This document shows, piece by piece, positions 1 through 7,927 of a stretch of 21,802 nt of DNA. The number at the start of each line of letters is the position of its first letter. Position 1 is the stretch's first letter. Source of the DNA: JAKAWQ01 sp035503055 (lineage in GTDB: Bacteria; Pseudomonadota; Alphaproteobacteria; Acetobacterales; Acetobacteraceae); contig DATJTV010000065.1 of the NCBI GenBank assembly GCA_035503055.1, positions 1 to 21,802 of the forward strand, given 5' to 3'. The notes beneath the pieces were generated by a model. It was not told the origin of the DNA. It did no database searches and worked only from the letters and a program-made list of their open reading frames with translations. Position numbers and translations under genes: made by a program.

Positions 1-167
1 ATCAGCTTCAGCATCACCGGGTTCGCGGCCGGCACCCAGTGATCCCAGAGTGCCACCTTGAGGGTGCCCGCGGCATTCGCCGTCTGCATATGGACGAGCG
101 GCAGCGCAGCACCCGCGGCGGCGATCTTGAGTGCATCACGGCGGGTAACAGAACGCAGTTTCTTCAT
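1..167 (-). CDS. ABC transporter extracellular solute-binding protein, N-terminal part (3' end outside window)
   Basis: Only the first 55 codons are present; the gene runs off the left edge. The N-terminus shows a twin-arginine signal: basic residues, TRRDALKIAAAGAALPL, then an Ala-rich stretch ending near NAA. The mature start, GTLKVALWDHWVPAAN, resembles family-1 (sugar/glycerol-phosphate type) solute-binding proteins. The start ATG at 167 follows GGGAGGAG about six bases upstream, a strong ribosome site. If the assignment is right, the protein is exported folded by Tat to the periplasm and delivers a solute to an ABC permease encoded further left. The substrate cannot be told from this fragment. 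Confidence 0.75.
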   Translation of the reverse strand, partial: MKKLRSVTRRDALKIAAAGAALPLVHMQTANAAGTLKVALWDHWVPAANPVMLKL

Positions 168-263
168 CTGGACTCCTCCCTCACGGCCCTCGTCCGCACC
201 CTTCTGCGAAGGAATTCACGGAAAGGTATCGGCTCTGCCGGCCAATTGCCTGGTGTTCAGCTT

Positions 264-291
264 CTTGCCCCTCGTCCCGCGAGCGGGCAAG
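264..291. promoter_or_regulatory. Inverted repeat upstream of the solute-binding protein gene
   Basis: CTTGCCC-CTCG and CGAG-C-GGGCAAG form an 11-bp inverted repeat with one bulged base, about 100 bp upstream of the solute-binding protein start. There is no T-run after it, so it looks more like an operator than an intrinsic terminator. The rest of 168-389 shows no gene. Confidence 0.3.
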
Positions 292-389
292 GTCTTGCCA
301 TTCTCATGCCATAGTCCGCGGCCCATCACAATCGCGGAGTGGACAAGCCGCCTTCCTTCAGCCGTCCACCGCCCCGCCCGTTTTCCCGC

Positions 390-2408
390 TCATCCCTCGG
401 CGAGCCGCTCGAGCAACGCCTCGATGCGCCGCAGCAGAACCAGCGCCGCATCCACCCGCGCATCCTCCTCCCCCTCCGGCGCGGGCGGCGCCGCGGAGGC
501 CGCCCCGGGCTCGCCCGCGAGCGCCGCGATCCGTGCGTCGATCCGCGCCATCGCCGCCGCGAGCGCCGCATCCGCCCCCGCGCCTGCCGGCCCACCCGCC
601 TCGCCGGCAAGCCGGCCGAGCGCCCGCGCCCGGTAATGGCACGCGGCCACGAGCCAAGCCCGCCGCCGCGGCCGCTCGCGCGCGCCCGCAAGCATGCCGA
701 GCGTCGCCGGTCGCGCGGCCGCGGCGAGATCGACGAAACGCCCCTCGAGCGCGAGCGTAAGCGAAAGCAGCGCGGGGTCGCGCTTTCCGCTCGTCAGGCA
801 GCGCACCGCGCAATCGATCACCGCGGCGAGTGCCGCGAGATAGGCGCGCTCCGCGGCCGCGATCACATCGCCGGTCGGCGTCGCCCAGACGAGCGACGCC
901 ACCATCACCCCCGAGACCGATCCGATCGCGGTCTCCACCAGCCGGCTCGCCAGGAGGTCGGGCGGGAAATAGCCGAGCAGCCCGAACATCAACCCAAGGA
1001 TGATGGTGATCCAAAAGATCATCACCCCGTACGCGGCGGTGCTCGCCTGGAACGCCAAGAACACCGCGACGATGATGCAAACGAACGCCGCGATCGCGTG
1101 CCCGGAAAGCGCGGTCGCCACGAGCGCGCCCGCGAGCACGCCGGCGATCGTTCCGACCATGAACTGGAGCGCCTTGGCGAGCGACTCCCCGCGCGAGCGC
1201 GTGCCCAGGAACACCACGAAGGCCGCGAACGCCGCCCAGTACCAGCGCCCGGGGATCACCCGTCCGAGCACGATCGCGATCCCGGTCGCGAGCGCCACCT
1301 GCACCAGCCGCCGCAACCCGGGGTCGTGCCAGCCCCGCCGCGCCGGCGCCCTCGGCGGCGCGCTCACCGGCGCCGGCGCCTCCACGCTGAGCTTCCCGCC
1401 GAGCGCCTCTCCGAGGGCTGCCAGCGCGGCGGGAAGTCCCACCTCCGCCGCCCCGTCCCCCGGCCGCTCGCCCAGCCGAACCGCCTCCATCTCGGCCGCG
1501 ATCGCCGTCCGGCCCGCGCCCGCCGGCAGCGCCCGCATCACCTTCCACGCGACCCGCTCGAGCGCCAGGTCGAGCGCCTCCAGCCCGAGCACGCGCGCCT
1601 GCGCGCGGCCGCCCGGGCCGCCCAGCACCGTCTCCGCCACCACCACCGCCTCATCCAGCCGCGCGATCGCCCGGCGCATCCGCCCCCGCGCCCGCTTCCG
1701 CCAGACCCCCTCGCGCACCGCCTGCTCGAGCCCCGCAAGGATCGCGCGCACCCGCCTTCGCACATCCGCCCCGATCCGCTCGAGCACACGCTCGGGCCGT
1801 TCCGGCAGCAGCGCGGATTGCGCAAGCAACGCCGCCAGCGCCGCCACCGCGGCGATCGCCACCCGCCCGGGAAGATCCTCCGGCCGCACCGCGCTCACCA
1901 GCCCGATCACGTAGGCGATCATTCCCACCGTCCCGAGCGAAGCGGGCCGCGCACCGCGCGTCGAGGCGTACACCGTCCCCGAAAGGATCGCCACGAAGCA
2001 TGCCTCCCCAAGCCACGGGATCTGCCTTGCATAGGCAGCGAGCGCGGTCGCAAGCGAAGCCGGAACGATCGCGAGCAGGATCGTCGCGCGCTGCGCCGCC
2101 GGCGTCGCGTCGTGCACCGTAGCGGCGGCAAAGAGCCCCATCGCGAAACCGAAAATGTCCGCCGGCACCGCGAGCCCGCCTGCGGTGCCGACCGCCCTGA
2201 CGATCACCAGCGTGAGCGTCGCGGCGATCGTCGCCCGCGCCGCCTGGCGCAGCCGGAGCGAGCCCGGATCGGGCGGAAAGAGCGCCCGCACGCCATCGGC
2301 CAGCGCGCCGGCCGCCTCTCCCACACGCATCATCGCGGCCCGCGCCGAAGCGTCGCGCGCAAGAGCGGGATGGGATCGCCTGCGCTCACCCATCCCACTC
2401 TCGCCCAT
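390..2408 (-). CDS. FUSC family (aromatic-acid-exporter-like) inner-membrane protein
   Basis: This 672-residue frame has the two-lobed layout of FUSC/AaeB/YccS proteins. A first block of hydrophobic helices (about residues 55-205) is followed by a long Arg/Ala-rich cytoplasmic segment. A second block (about 365-510, including GRWYWAAFAAFVVFLGTRS and a GLMFGLLGYF stretch) matches the FUSC domain, and a helical cytoplasmic tail ends the protein. Relatives export aromatic carboxylic acids or other organic anions; the substrate here is unknown. The start is uncertain: ATG 2408 lies inside dispersed repeat copy A, so about the first 15 codons (to about 2362) would be repeat-derived, while ATG 2333 (MMRVGEAAG) lies just past the repeat but lacks a clear Shine-Dalgarno. 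No membrane-fusion partner gene is visible nearby. Confidence 0.85.
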   Translation of the reverse strand: MGESGMGERRRSHPALARDASARAAMMRVGEAAGALADGVRALFPPDPGSLRLRQAARATIAATLTLVIVRAVGTAGGLAVPADIFGFAMGLFAAATVHDATPAAQRATILLAIVPASLATALAAYARQIPWLGEACFVAILSGTVYASTRGARPASLGTVGMIAYVIGLVSAVRPEDLPGRVAIAAVAALAALLAQSALLPERPERVLERIGADVRRRVRAILAGLEQAVREGVWRKRARGRMRRAIARLDEAVVVAETVLGGPGGRAQARVLGLEALDLALERVAWKVMRALPAGAGRTAIAAEMEAVRLGERPGDGAAEVGLPAALAALGEALGGKLSVEAPAPVSAPPRAPARRGWHDPGLRRLVQVALATGIAIVLGRVIPGRWYWAAFAAFVVFLGTRSRGESLAKALQFMVGTIAGVLAGALVATALSGHAIAAFVCIIVAVFLAFQASTAAYGVMIFWITIILGLMFGLLGYFPPDLLASRLVETAIGSVSGVMVASLVWATPTGDVIAAAERAYLAALAAVIDCAVRCLTSGKRDPALLSLTLALEGRFVDLAAAARPATLGMLAGARERPRRRAWLVAACHYRARALGRLAGEAGGPAGAGADAALAAAMARIDARIAALAGEPGAASAAPPAPEGEEDARVDAALVLLRRIEALLERLAEG

Positions 2409-2498
2409 TGTTTTCTCGCGTGATTCACGCTTCCGGCGCCGGGGTCACCGCGAACGAGTTCGCGGGGTCCCCGATGCCGCCTCCAGCGATCACGCTCC
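2362..2498 (+). repeat. Dispersed two-hairpin repeat, copy A (long subtype)
   Basis: Begins AGAGCGGGATGGG and ends GATCACGCTC. Stem 1 pairs GGGATGGG with CCCATCCC. Then comes the conserved linker CATTGTTTT, the palindrome GCGTGATTCACGC, an inner hairpin (CCGCGAA-CGAG-TTCGCGG), and the terminal GCGATCACGCTC, which is complementary to the start of the second arm. It shares the long inner hairpin and the TTCACGC variant with copy C at 8468. It sits between the M20 stop and the FUSC gene and overlaps the annotated FUSC start. Confidence 0.85.
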
Positions 2499-2504
2499 CT
2501 TCCG

Positions 2505-3962
2505 TCAGAGCGCCATCGCCCCGTCCGCCTTCCTCCCGGCCTCGCGCCCGCGCTCGCGCGAGGGCGTTCCCGCCTCGCCAAGATCCCAGAAAATTCCTGC
2601 CATCGCGGCGATCCCCTCGCGCGCCGACCCGGCCAGCAGATGCTCGTCCGGCCCGTGCTGCCCGCAGCCGTTGTAGCTGTGCGGCACCCACACAAGGGCG
2701 ACGTCCAGCAAATCGGCGAACACGTCCCCCGGCAGCCCGCCTCCCGCATTCGGGATCACCTGCACCTTCTTGCCGAGCGTGCGTTCCATGCTCGCCGCCG
2801 TGAATTTCACCCACGGGTCGGCGGGATCGGTGCGGCTCGCCGGCATGCGGATCCGCGCGTTCTCGATCGCAACCTCGGAAAAGCCCGCGCGATCGAGATG
2901 CTGCCTGAGCGCGGGGGCGAAAATCTCGGGCTCGGTGTCCACCGTGTAGCGGATCTGGCAGTGCGCGCGGGCGTCCGGCGCCACCGCGTTCACCGGGTTC
3001 TCCGGCCGCCCCGAGATCATCGCGAGCACGATGAAGCTGTTCCAGCCGAAGATTTTCTCGGCCGGCGTCAATCCCGGCTCGCCCCAATCCTCATCGATCG
3101 TCGCCGCCTCCGCCCCGCCGCCCGCCCCACTTCCCACGGGACATCCCTCGAGCACGCGCGCCACGCTCTCCGGCACGCCCCCCTTGGGCAGCCACTCGCG
3201 CACCAGGATCCGCCCGTGCCGGTCCGCGATCGCGCCGATCGCGTGCGCCAGCACAATCGCAGGATCCTTGGTGAGCCCGCCCCAATGGCCCGAATGCACC
3301 CCACCCGCGCGGAGCCGCACCGCGAGATCGAAATGAAACGTGCCGCGCGTCCCCGTGGCGATCGTCGGCATCTCCGGCGTTACGCGCGGCCCGTCGCTGC
3401 CGATCAGCACGTCCGCCGCCAGCGCCGCCCTGTGCCGGGCGACGAAGGCGCGCAAGCCGAGCGAGCCGCGCTCTTCCGAAGTCTCGAGCACCAGCTTGAG
3501 GTTGCAGCCGAGCCTGCCGCCGCGCTCGGCGAGCACCGCCTCGAGGGCCGCGAGGTTGAGCGCGTGCTGGCCCTTATTGTCGGCGCTGCCGCGCCCGTAC
3601 CACCGATCGCCCTCGACCGTGAGGCGCCACGGCGCGAGCCCCTCGCGCCACTGCTCGTCGAGCCCACGCACCGTGTCGCCGTGCCCGTAGGTGAGCACCG
3701 TGGGCAGCGACTCCCCTTCGATCCGCTCGGCGCTGAGGATCGGGCCGAACCCCGCCTCCGGATTCGCCTCGATCGCGCACGCGAACCCCAGCCGCTCGAG
3801 CCACGGCAGGATCGCGCTCTCGAGGTAGCGCGTCACATCCGTCCCGTGCGCCGCTTCCTGCGACGTGCTCGGGATCGCAACCAGCTCCGCGAGGCGCTCG
3901 CGAAATCCGCCGCCATCGAAAAACGCAACGGCCCGCGCCACCGCGCCTTCTCTCGTCCCCAT
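2505..3962 (-). CDS. M20 family metallopeptidase (ArgE/DapE/carboxypeptidase type)
   Basis: A 485-residue cytosolic zinc peptidase of the M20 family, which hydrolyses dipeptides, acyl-amino acids or similar amides. Visible metal and catalytic residues are HGDTVRG (H94, D96), GRGSADNKGQ (D128), TSEERGS (E163/E164), SDGP (D190), the lid-domain HSGHWGG (H223), and the late GGGLPGDVFADLL and NGCGQHGPDEHL motifs. Two starts are possible. ATG 3980 overlaps the stop of the upstream gene as ATGA. ATG 3962 has GAGGGG ten bases upstream and gives the usual MxTREGAVARA beginning, so I chose it. Co-transcription with the upstream fatty-acid oxidation gene is likely. The C-terminal 25 residues are charged and probably not part of the fold. 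The substrate is unknown. Confidence 0.92.
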   Translation of the reverse strand: MGTREGAVARAVAFFDGGGFRERLAELVAIPSTSQEAAHGTDVTRYLESAILPWLERLGFACAIEANPEAGFGPILSAERIEGESLPTVLTYGHGDTVRGLDEQWREGLAPWRLTVEGDRWYGRGSADNKGQHALNLAALEAVLAERGGRLGCNLKLVLETSEERGSLGLRAFVARHRAALAADVLIGSDGPRVTPEMPTIATGTRGTFHFDLAVRLRAGGVHSGHWGGLTKDPAIVLAHAIGAIADRHGRILVREWLPKGGVPESVARVLEGCPVGSGAGGGAEAATIDEDWGEPGLTPAEKIFGWNSFIVLAMISGRPENPVNAVAPDARAHCQIRYTVDTEPEIFAPALRQHLDRAGFSEVAIENARIRMPASRTDPADPWVKFTAASMERTLGKKVQVIPNAGGGLPGDVFADLLDVALVWVPHSYNGCGQHGPDEHLLAGSAREGIAAMAGIFWDLGEAGTPSRERGREAGRKADGAMAL

Positions 3963-3976
3963 CCGGTTCGGTCCCC

Positions 3977-6064
3977 TCATCCATCGAGATCGGAAAAGCG
4001 TTTTCCCTGCCTGGCAAGCTCGCGCAACAGCGCAGCCGGCTCCCAGCCCGCGCCGTCGCGTGCGGCGATCGCCTCGACCCGCCTCAGGATCTCGCCAAGG
4101 CCGATCGTGTCCGCCTCGAACAGCGGGCCGCCGCGCCAGGCAGGGTAACCGTAGCCTTGCACCATGACGACGTCGATGTCCGAAGGGCGCGCGGCGACCC
4201 CGTCGGCAAGAATCCGCGCCGCCTCGTTCACCATCGCCGCGTGCGCGCGCTCCTGGATCGCCGAGGCGAGCACCTTGCGGCGATGAATCCCGCGCGCGGC
4301 GGAAGCGCGCGCAACCAGCGCCACCACCACCGGGTCGGGCAGCCGCTTCCCGTCGCGATGGAGATACCATCCGGCACCGGTCTTCTGGCCGAACCGGCGC
4401 TGCTCGAGGAGCCAGTCCGCGATCGGCACCAGCCGCTCGCGCACCCGCTGCTGGCTGCCCCGCCGCCACGCCCCCCACCCGGTGTCGAGGCCGGCCGCGT
4501 CGGCGGCCGCGAACGGCCCCATCGCGAACCCCCACACCTCGTGCGCCGCGTCCACCTCCTCGGGCAGCGCGCCTTCCTCGAGCGCATATTCGCATTGCAG
4601 GCGCCAGCGCAGCAGGATGCGGTTGCCGATGAACCCTTCGCCGACGCGCGCGACCACCGCCACCTTGCGCATCCGCCGCGCCAGCGCGAGCGCGGTCGCG
4701 AGCACGGCCGGGCCGGTCCGCGCCGCGCGCACCACCTCCACCAGCCGGGCCGCCTGCGCGGGGCAGAAGAAATGCAGCCCGAGCACGCGGTCCGGCGCAT
4801 CGACGAGATCGGCGAGCGCATCGATCTCGAGGAAGGAGGTCGTGCTCGCCAGCACCGCATCCCGCCGCACCACCCCGGAAAGGCCGCGGAATACGGTGCG
4901 CTTGATCGCCGGGTCTTCGCTCGCCGCCTCGATCACGAGATCCGCCCGCGCCAGCGTGCCGAGATCGAGCGCGGTCGCGATCTTGGTTTCCCGCTCCGCC
5001 CGCGCCGCCGCCGTGAGCCTTCCCGCCGCCACCTGCCGGTCGAGGATCGCGCCGATCCGCTGCTCGGCCGCGCTTCGCGCGCCCCCGTCCGCCTCGACCA
5101 GGATCGTCTCCAGCCCCGCGCCGGCGAGCGCCACCGCGAGGCCCGAGCCCATCGCCCCGCCGCCGACGACGCCGATGCGCGCGAACGCCCGCGCCGCGGC
5201 GCCCTGCGGTGGCCGCGCCGCCAGGCGCTCGGCGAGAAAGAGGTGCCGGAGCGCGCGGGACTGGACGGACTGGCGCAGCCCGCGCGCCAGCACCTGCTCG
5301 CGCTGAAGCCCATCGGCGAACGGCAGCGTGACGGCTAACCCCACCGCCTCGGCCGCGCGCAGCGGGGCCGCGTGCCCGCGCGAGCGCCGCGCCACCACCG
5401 CCACCGCGGTATCGAGCTCGCTCCGCTCGCAATGCGGCACCGCCCGCTCCGAGACCCTCGGCAGGGCCCCCGCCGCCGGCAGGGCCCCCGCCGCCGCCAG
5501 AGCGCGCGCCCGCGCGAGCGCCGCGCCGCGCACGTCCGTCGCCACCTCGTCCACGAGCCCGAGCTTGAGCGCCTCCGGCGCCGATACCAGCCGCCCCGTC
5601 ACGATCAGCTCGAGCGCCGCGATCGCGCCCACCAGCCGCGGCAGGCGCTGCGTGCCCCCGGCGGACGGGATCAGGCCGAGCATCACCTCGGGCAGCCCCA
5701 CCGCCCCGTCCGGCGCGATCACCCGCCCGTGGCAGGCGAGCGCCACCTCGAACCCGTCCCCGATCGCCCTGCCGTGCATCGCCGCCACCACCGGCTTCTC
5801 CAGCGCCTCGAGCGCCGTGCTCACCGCGGCCAGCGTCGGCTCCACGGGCGGGCCGTCCAGCTCGCGGATGTCGGCCCCGGCCATGAAGGTCCGTCCCGTG
5901 CCGGCGATCACCCCCGCGCCGAGACGCACATCGCCCGCCAGCTCCGCAATCGCATTGAGCAGCCCCTGTCGCACCGGGAGCGACAGCGCATTCGCCGGCG
6001 GATGATCGACCAGGATCAGGCCGACATCGCCCTCACGCTCGAGGCGGACCGGAAGACCGGACAT
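3977..6064 (-). CDS. Bifunctional enoyl-CoA hydratase / 3-hydroxyacyl-CoA dehydrogenase (FadB/FadJ-like)
   Basis: A 695-residue fusion catalysing two successive beta-oxidation steps: hydration of 2-enoyl-CoA and NAD-dependent oxidation of 3-hydroxyacyl-CoA. The crotonase part shows the oxyanion-hole AGADI (62-66) and both catalytic glutamates, in GDGFEVALA (E106) and VGLPEVMLG (E126). The dehydrogenase part has a Rossmann GVVGGGAMGSG (298-308) and the His-Glu pair in HFFCPAQAARLVEVV (H431, E443). Two C-terminal domains follow (GEGFIGNR, KTGAGWYLH). No thiolase gene is adjacent. The start ATG 6064 is preceded by a G-run ribosome site that lies in a hairpin. The stop TGA overlaps the alternative ATG of the peptidase gene. 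The linker between enzymes carries a perfect 18-bp tandem duplication. Confidence 0.95.
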   Translation of the reverse strand: MSGLPVRLEREGDVGLILVDHPPANALSLPVRQGLLNAIAELAGDVRLGAGVIAGTGRTFMAGADIRELDGPPVEPTLAAVSTALEALEKPVVAAMHGRAIGDGFEVALACHGRVIAPDGAVGLPEVMLGLIPSAGGTQRLPRLVGAIAALELIVTGRLVSAPEALKLGLVDEVATDVRGAALARARALAAAGALPAAGALPRVSERAVPHCERSELDTAVAVVARRSRGHAAPLRAAEAVGLAVTLPFADGLQREQVLARGLRQSVQSRALRHLFLAERLAARPPQGAAARAFARIGVVGGGAMGSGLAVALAGAGLETILVEADGGARSAAEQRIGAILDRQVAAGRLTAAARAERETKIATALDLGTLARADLVIEAASEDPAIKRTVFRGLSGVVRRDAVLASTTSFLEIDALADLVDAPDRVLGLHFFCPAQAARLVEVVRAARTGPAVLATALALARRMRKVAVVARVGEGFIGNRILLRWRLQCEYALEEGALPEEVDAAHEVWGFAMGPFAAADAAGLDTGWGAWRRGSQQRVRERLVPIADWLLEQRRFGQKTGAGWYLHRDGKRLPDPVVVALVARASAARGIHRRKVLASAIQERAHAAMVNEAARILADGVAARPSDIDVVMVQGYGYPAWRGGPLFEADTIGLGEILRRVEAIAARDGAGWEPAALLRELARQGKRFSDLDG
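5461..5496 (-). repeat. 18-bp perfect tandem duplication inside the hydratase/dehydrogenase gene
   Basis: The unit GCAGGGCCCCCGCCGCCG occurs twice in a row with no mismatch. It encodes two copies of a six-residue Ala/Gly/Leu/Pro unit (ALPAAG register) around residues 190-202, between the crotonase core and the dehydrogenase. The frame is kept, so the linker is only lengthened by six residues. Confidence 0.85.
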
Positions 6065-6068
6065 CGTT

Positions 6069-6088
6069 CCCCCCGAATCCTTCGGGGG
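6069..6088 (-). promoter_or_regulatory. Hairpin enclosing the ribosome-binding site of the hydratase/dehydrogenase gene
   Basis: On the coding strand CCCCCGAA-GGA-TTCGGGGG forms a perfect 8-bp stem with a 3-base loop. The 3' arm is the only Shine-Dalgarno-like sequence (GGGGGG, four bases before ATG 6064), so folding would hide it. It could be a translational control element or simply a GC-rich coincidence. Confidence 0.45.
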
Positions 6089-6114
6089 CAACAATAGCAC
6101 CGTGCGAGCAACCC

Positions 6115-6219
6115 AGAGCGGGATGCGTTCGCTCCCGCTCACCCAAACCGCGTCTCGCTCGTTGTTTTTCCCGCGTGATCGAACGCCTTCGGTTCCTCCA
6201 CCTCCGGCGATCACGCTCT
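6115..6219 (+). repeat. Dispersed two-hairpin repeat, copy B (short subtype)
   Basis: Starts AGAGCGGGATGCG, has the conserved CGTTGTTTT linker and GCGTGATCGAACGCC, and ends GGCGATCACGCTCT. The second stem pairs CGTGATCG with CGATCACG. Stem 1 is degenerate in this copy. It lacks the inner GC hairpin of copies A and C and matches copy D in the GATCGAACGC variant. It fills most of the gap between the yqgE stop and the hydratase/dehydrogenase gene. Confidence 0.85.
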
Positions 6220-6259
6220 ATGGGTCCCGCGCGCCGCCCCGTGCGAGCGCTCGCGCGGC

Positions 6260-6847
6260 TCAGGCGTGCCCGGCGGCTCCCGAAAGCGAACCCGGGTCGA
6301 TGCGGAGCTTGGCCAGCGCCCGGCGCCACTTGGTCTCGTGGTCCTCGTCGAACACCAGCGTCTCGTCCGCCGGCCCGAAAAGCCAGGCGTTGTGGGTGAG
6401 CTCGTTGTCGAGCTGGCCGGGGCCCCACCCGGCATAGCCGAGTGCGAGCAGGCCGGCGCGCGGCCCGCCGCCTCCGGCAATCGCCTTGAGGATGTCGAGG
6501 CTTGCCGTGAGCGCGAGCGCCTCGTCCACGCGGAGGCTCCCTTCGCCGGTCCAATCGGCGGTGTGCAACACGAACCCGCGCGCGTTCTCCACCGGCCCGC
6601 CGGAGCAGAGGCGGATGCGCCGCGCCGGCGGCAGCGGCTCGATGTCGAGCTGCCTCAGCAAATCGTCGAAGCTCGGCTGCTCGAGCGGGCGGTTGACGAC
6701 GATGCCCATGGCGCCCTCCGCCGTATGGGCGCACATCAGGATCACGCTCTGGACGAAGCGCGGGTCTGCCATGCTGGGCATGGCGATGAGCAGCTGCCCG
6801 GTCAGGAACCCGTTGCCCTCGGGCCGTTCCGGCGGAATCACGGACAT
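6260..6847 (-). CDS. YqgE/AlgH family protein
   Basis: A 195-residue protein of the YqgE/AlgH family (DUF179). The core is visible from NGFLTGQLLIAMPSMADPRF, through IVVNRP and SGGPVE, to LGYAGWGPGQLDNEL and AWLFGPAD, which is the usual length and order. The start was set at ATG 6847 (MSVIPPE), just ahead of the conserved core. The open frame continues upstream to 7006, but that extension has no family resemblance. The ribosome site is weak. The family's biochemical role is unsettled; pseudomonad AlgH was first linked to alginate regulation. The gene is divergent from the peroxiredoxin gene across 225 bp. Confidence 0.93.
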   Translation of the reverse strand: MSVIPPERPEGNGFLTGQLLIAMPSMADPRFVQSVILMCAHTAEGAMGIVVNRPLEQPSFDDLLRQLDIEPLPPARRIRLCSGGPVENARGFVLHTADWTGEGSLRVDEALALTASLDILKAIAGGGGPRAGLLALGYAGWGPGQLDNELTHNAWLFGPADETLVFDEDHETKWRRALAKLRIDPGSLSGAAGHA

Positions 6848-6970
6848 CTCGCGAATCTGGGACCATCGGCCCGTCCACGCAAGCGCCCAATGCCTGATCG
6901 CAGAGTTTCGTCGCTCGCGGAGCCGGCACGAAACGGCGCGTGAATCAGGCACTTCGACAAAGGCCGCTGT

Positions 6971-6993
6971 GCCGGCTTTCCGTGAAAGCCGGC
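6971..6993. promoter_or_regulatory. Perfect 10-bp hairpin in the yqgE–peroxiredoxin divergent region
   Basis: GCCGGCTTTC-CGT-GAAAGCCGGC lies about 80 bp upstream of the peroxiredoxin start and 125 bp upstream of yqgE. It is not followed by a T-run. It may be a regulator site or a leader hairpin; nothing in the sequence decides. The rest of the 6848-7072 gap shows no gene. Confidence 0.4.
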
Positions 6994-7072
6994 GCGAGGA
7001 TGACACCTTCGTCCGGCCGGGCTAGGAATCGCGCCCAGCAACCGGCAACCAGCAACGAGAGTGGAGCAGCAG

Positions 7073-7555
7073 ATGGCGATCAAGGTCGGCGATGCGATCC
7101 CGTCCATGAAGCTGATGACGGCCACCGCCGAGGGGCCGAAGGAGGTCTCCACGGACGAGATCTTCAAGGGCAAGAAGGTGGTGCTGTTCGCCGTCCCCGG
7201 CGCCTTCACGCCCACCTGCAGCATCAAGCACCTGCCGGGGTTCGTCCAGAACGCGGCGGCGCTCAAGGCCAAGGGGGTGGACACCATCGTCTGCATGGCG
7301 GTGAACGACGCCTTCGTGCTCGGCGCCTGGGCGAAGGAGCAGCATGTGGACGGCTCTCTCGTGATGCTCGCGGACGGCTCCGGCGCCTTCACCAAGGCGC
7401 TCGGCCTGGAGCTCGACCTCGTCGCGCGCGGCCTCGGCGTCCGGGCCCAGCGCTTCGCCCTGATCGCGCAAGACGGCAAGGTCACCTATCTCGCGGTCGA
7501 GCAGCCGGGCGGCTTCGACGTGAGCCGCGCCGAGGCCATCCTGGAACACCTTTAG
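7073..7555 (+). CDS. Peroxiredoxin, Prx5/AhpE-type (thiol- or glutaredoxin-dependent)
   Basis: A 160-residue cytosolic peroxidase that reduces hydrogen peroxide and organic hydroperoxides through a cysteine. The active-site PGAFTPTCS places the peroxidatic Cys at 49. A second Cys (C74, in TIVCMAVND) is present, and the conserved Arg is in VRAQRFALI (R127). The length and the EQPGGFDVSRAEAILEHL ending fit the redoxin family member found in many proteobacteria. The start ATG 7073 follows GGAG six bases upstream; the earlier in-frame GTG at 7061 overlaps that ribosome site and was rejected. The last four codons (CTG GAA CAC CTT) and TAG differ in style from the gene body. They belong to a rebuilt end, because the same C-terminus in different synonymous codons recurs at 9010. 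Confidence 0.95.
   Translation: MAIKVGDAIPSMKLMTATAEGPKEVSTDEIFKGKKVVLFAVPGAFTPTCSIKHLPGFVQNAAALKAKGVDTIVCMAVNDAFVLGAWAKEQHVDGSLVMLADGSGAFTKALGLELDLVARGLGVRAQRFALIAQDGKVTYLAVEQPGGFDVSRAEAILEHL
7524..7542 (+). repeat. 19-bp direct repeat, left copy (3' end of the peroxiredoxin gene)
   Basis: GCCGCGCCGAGGCCATCCT is identical to 9010-9028. Here it is the coding end of the peroxiredoxin (…SRAEAIL). The two copies bound a 1,486-bp segment and would serve as att-like junctions if that segment inserted by site-specific recombination. Confidence 0.9.
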
Positions 7556-7927
7556 ACGCTGAAATATAAGGATAATTCTTCTTCCGGCTCAAACGTGGCT
7601 ACCGTGACGCAATCGAGCCGGGCTCATCCGCAACGACAATCGCCTATCAGGTTTTTCCGCAGAGCTATCCACCCGCCAACAGCGACCAAGGAAAATCACG
7701 CACCCGGCAGTCAGGCCCGCCGGCTGGCAGGTCGCTGAATTGGGCGAATCCGAGTGTGGTAGCACCAGCCCCTCGGCAGCTTGGTGGCCGGGATCACATG
7801 CGCCTTGGCAGCCCGCCGCGTCGTCGCCGCCAGGAGGGGTAAGGCAAGCCGGCCCCCGGTGCCGGGTGGCAGGATCGATGCCACCCGAAGCGCATACCCG
7901 GCTGGTGTCCGTCCGGCGGCCGGACGC
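7556..7927. other. Stretch without a convincing gene (372 bp)
   Basis: It begins AT-rich directly after the peroxiredoxin stop and then becomes GC-rich. Short frames on both strands have no recognisable product. The minus-strand frame through it is only the out-of-frame continuation of the broken hicA. I see no transposase, tRNA or terminator hairpin with a T-run. Confidence 0.6.

Noticed and set aside
264..291. Intrinsic terminator upstream of the solute-binding protein gene
   Set aside because: The inverted repeat has no T-run on either side; kept only as a possible operator.
339..2423. Long plus-strand open frame (694 codons) opposite the FUSC gene, and similar long frames at 2640-4148, 4157-5338 and 12326-13792
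   Set aside because: Arg/Pro/His-rich products with no recognisable domain; they are mirror frames of well-identified minus-strand genes in GC-rich DNA.
6848..7006. N-terminal extension of YqgE to 7006
   Set aside because: The added 53 residues look like translated intergenic DNA, and the family core begins shortly after Met at 6847.
7711..7927. C-terminal extension of HicA to 7711 as a real domain
   Set aside because: This is out-of-frame sequence after the frameshift; the true HicA C-terminus is present one frame over and stops at 7928.
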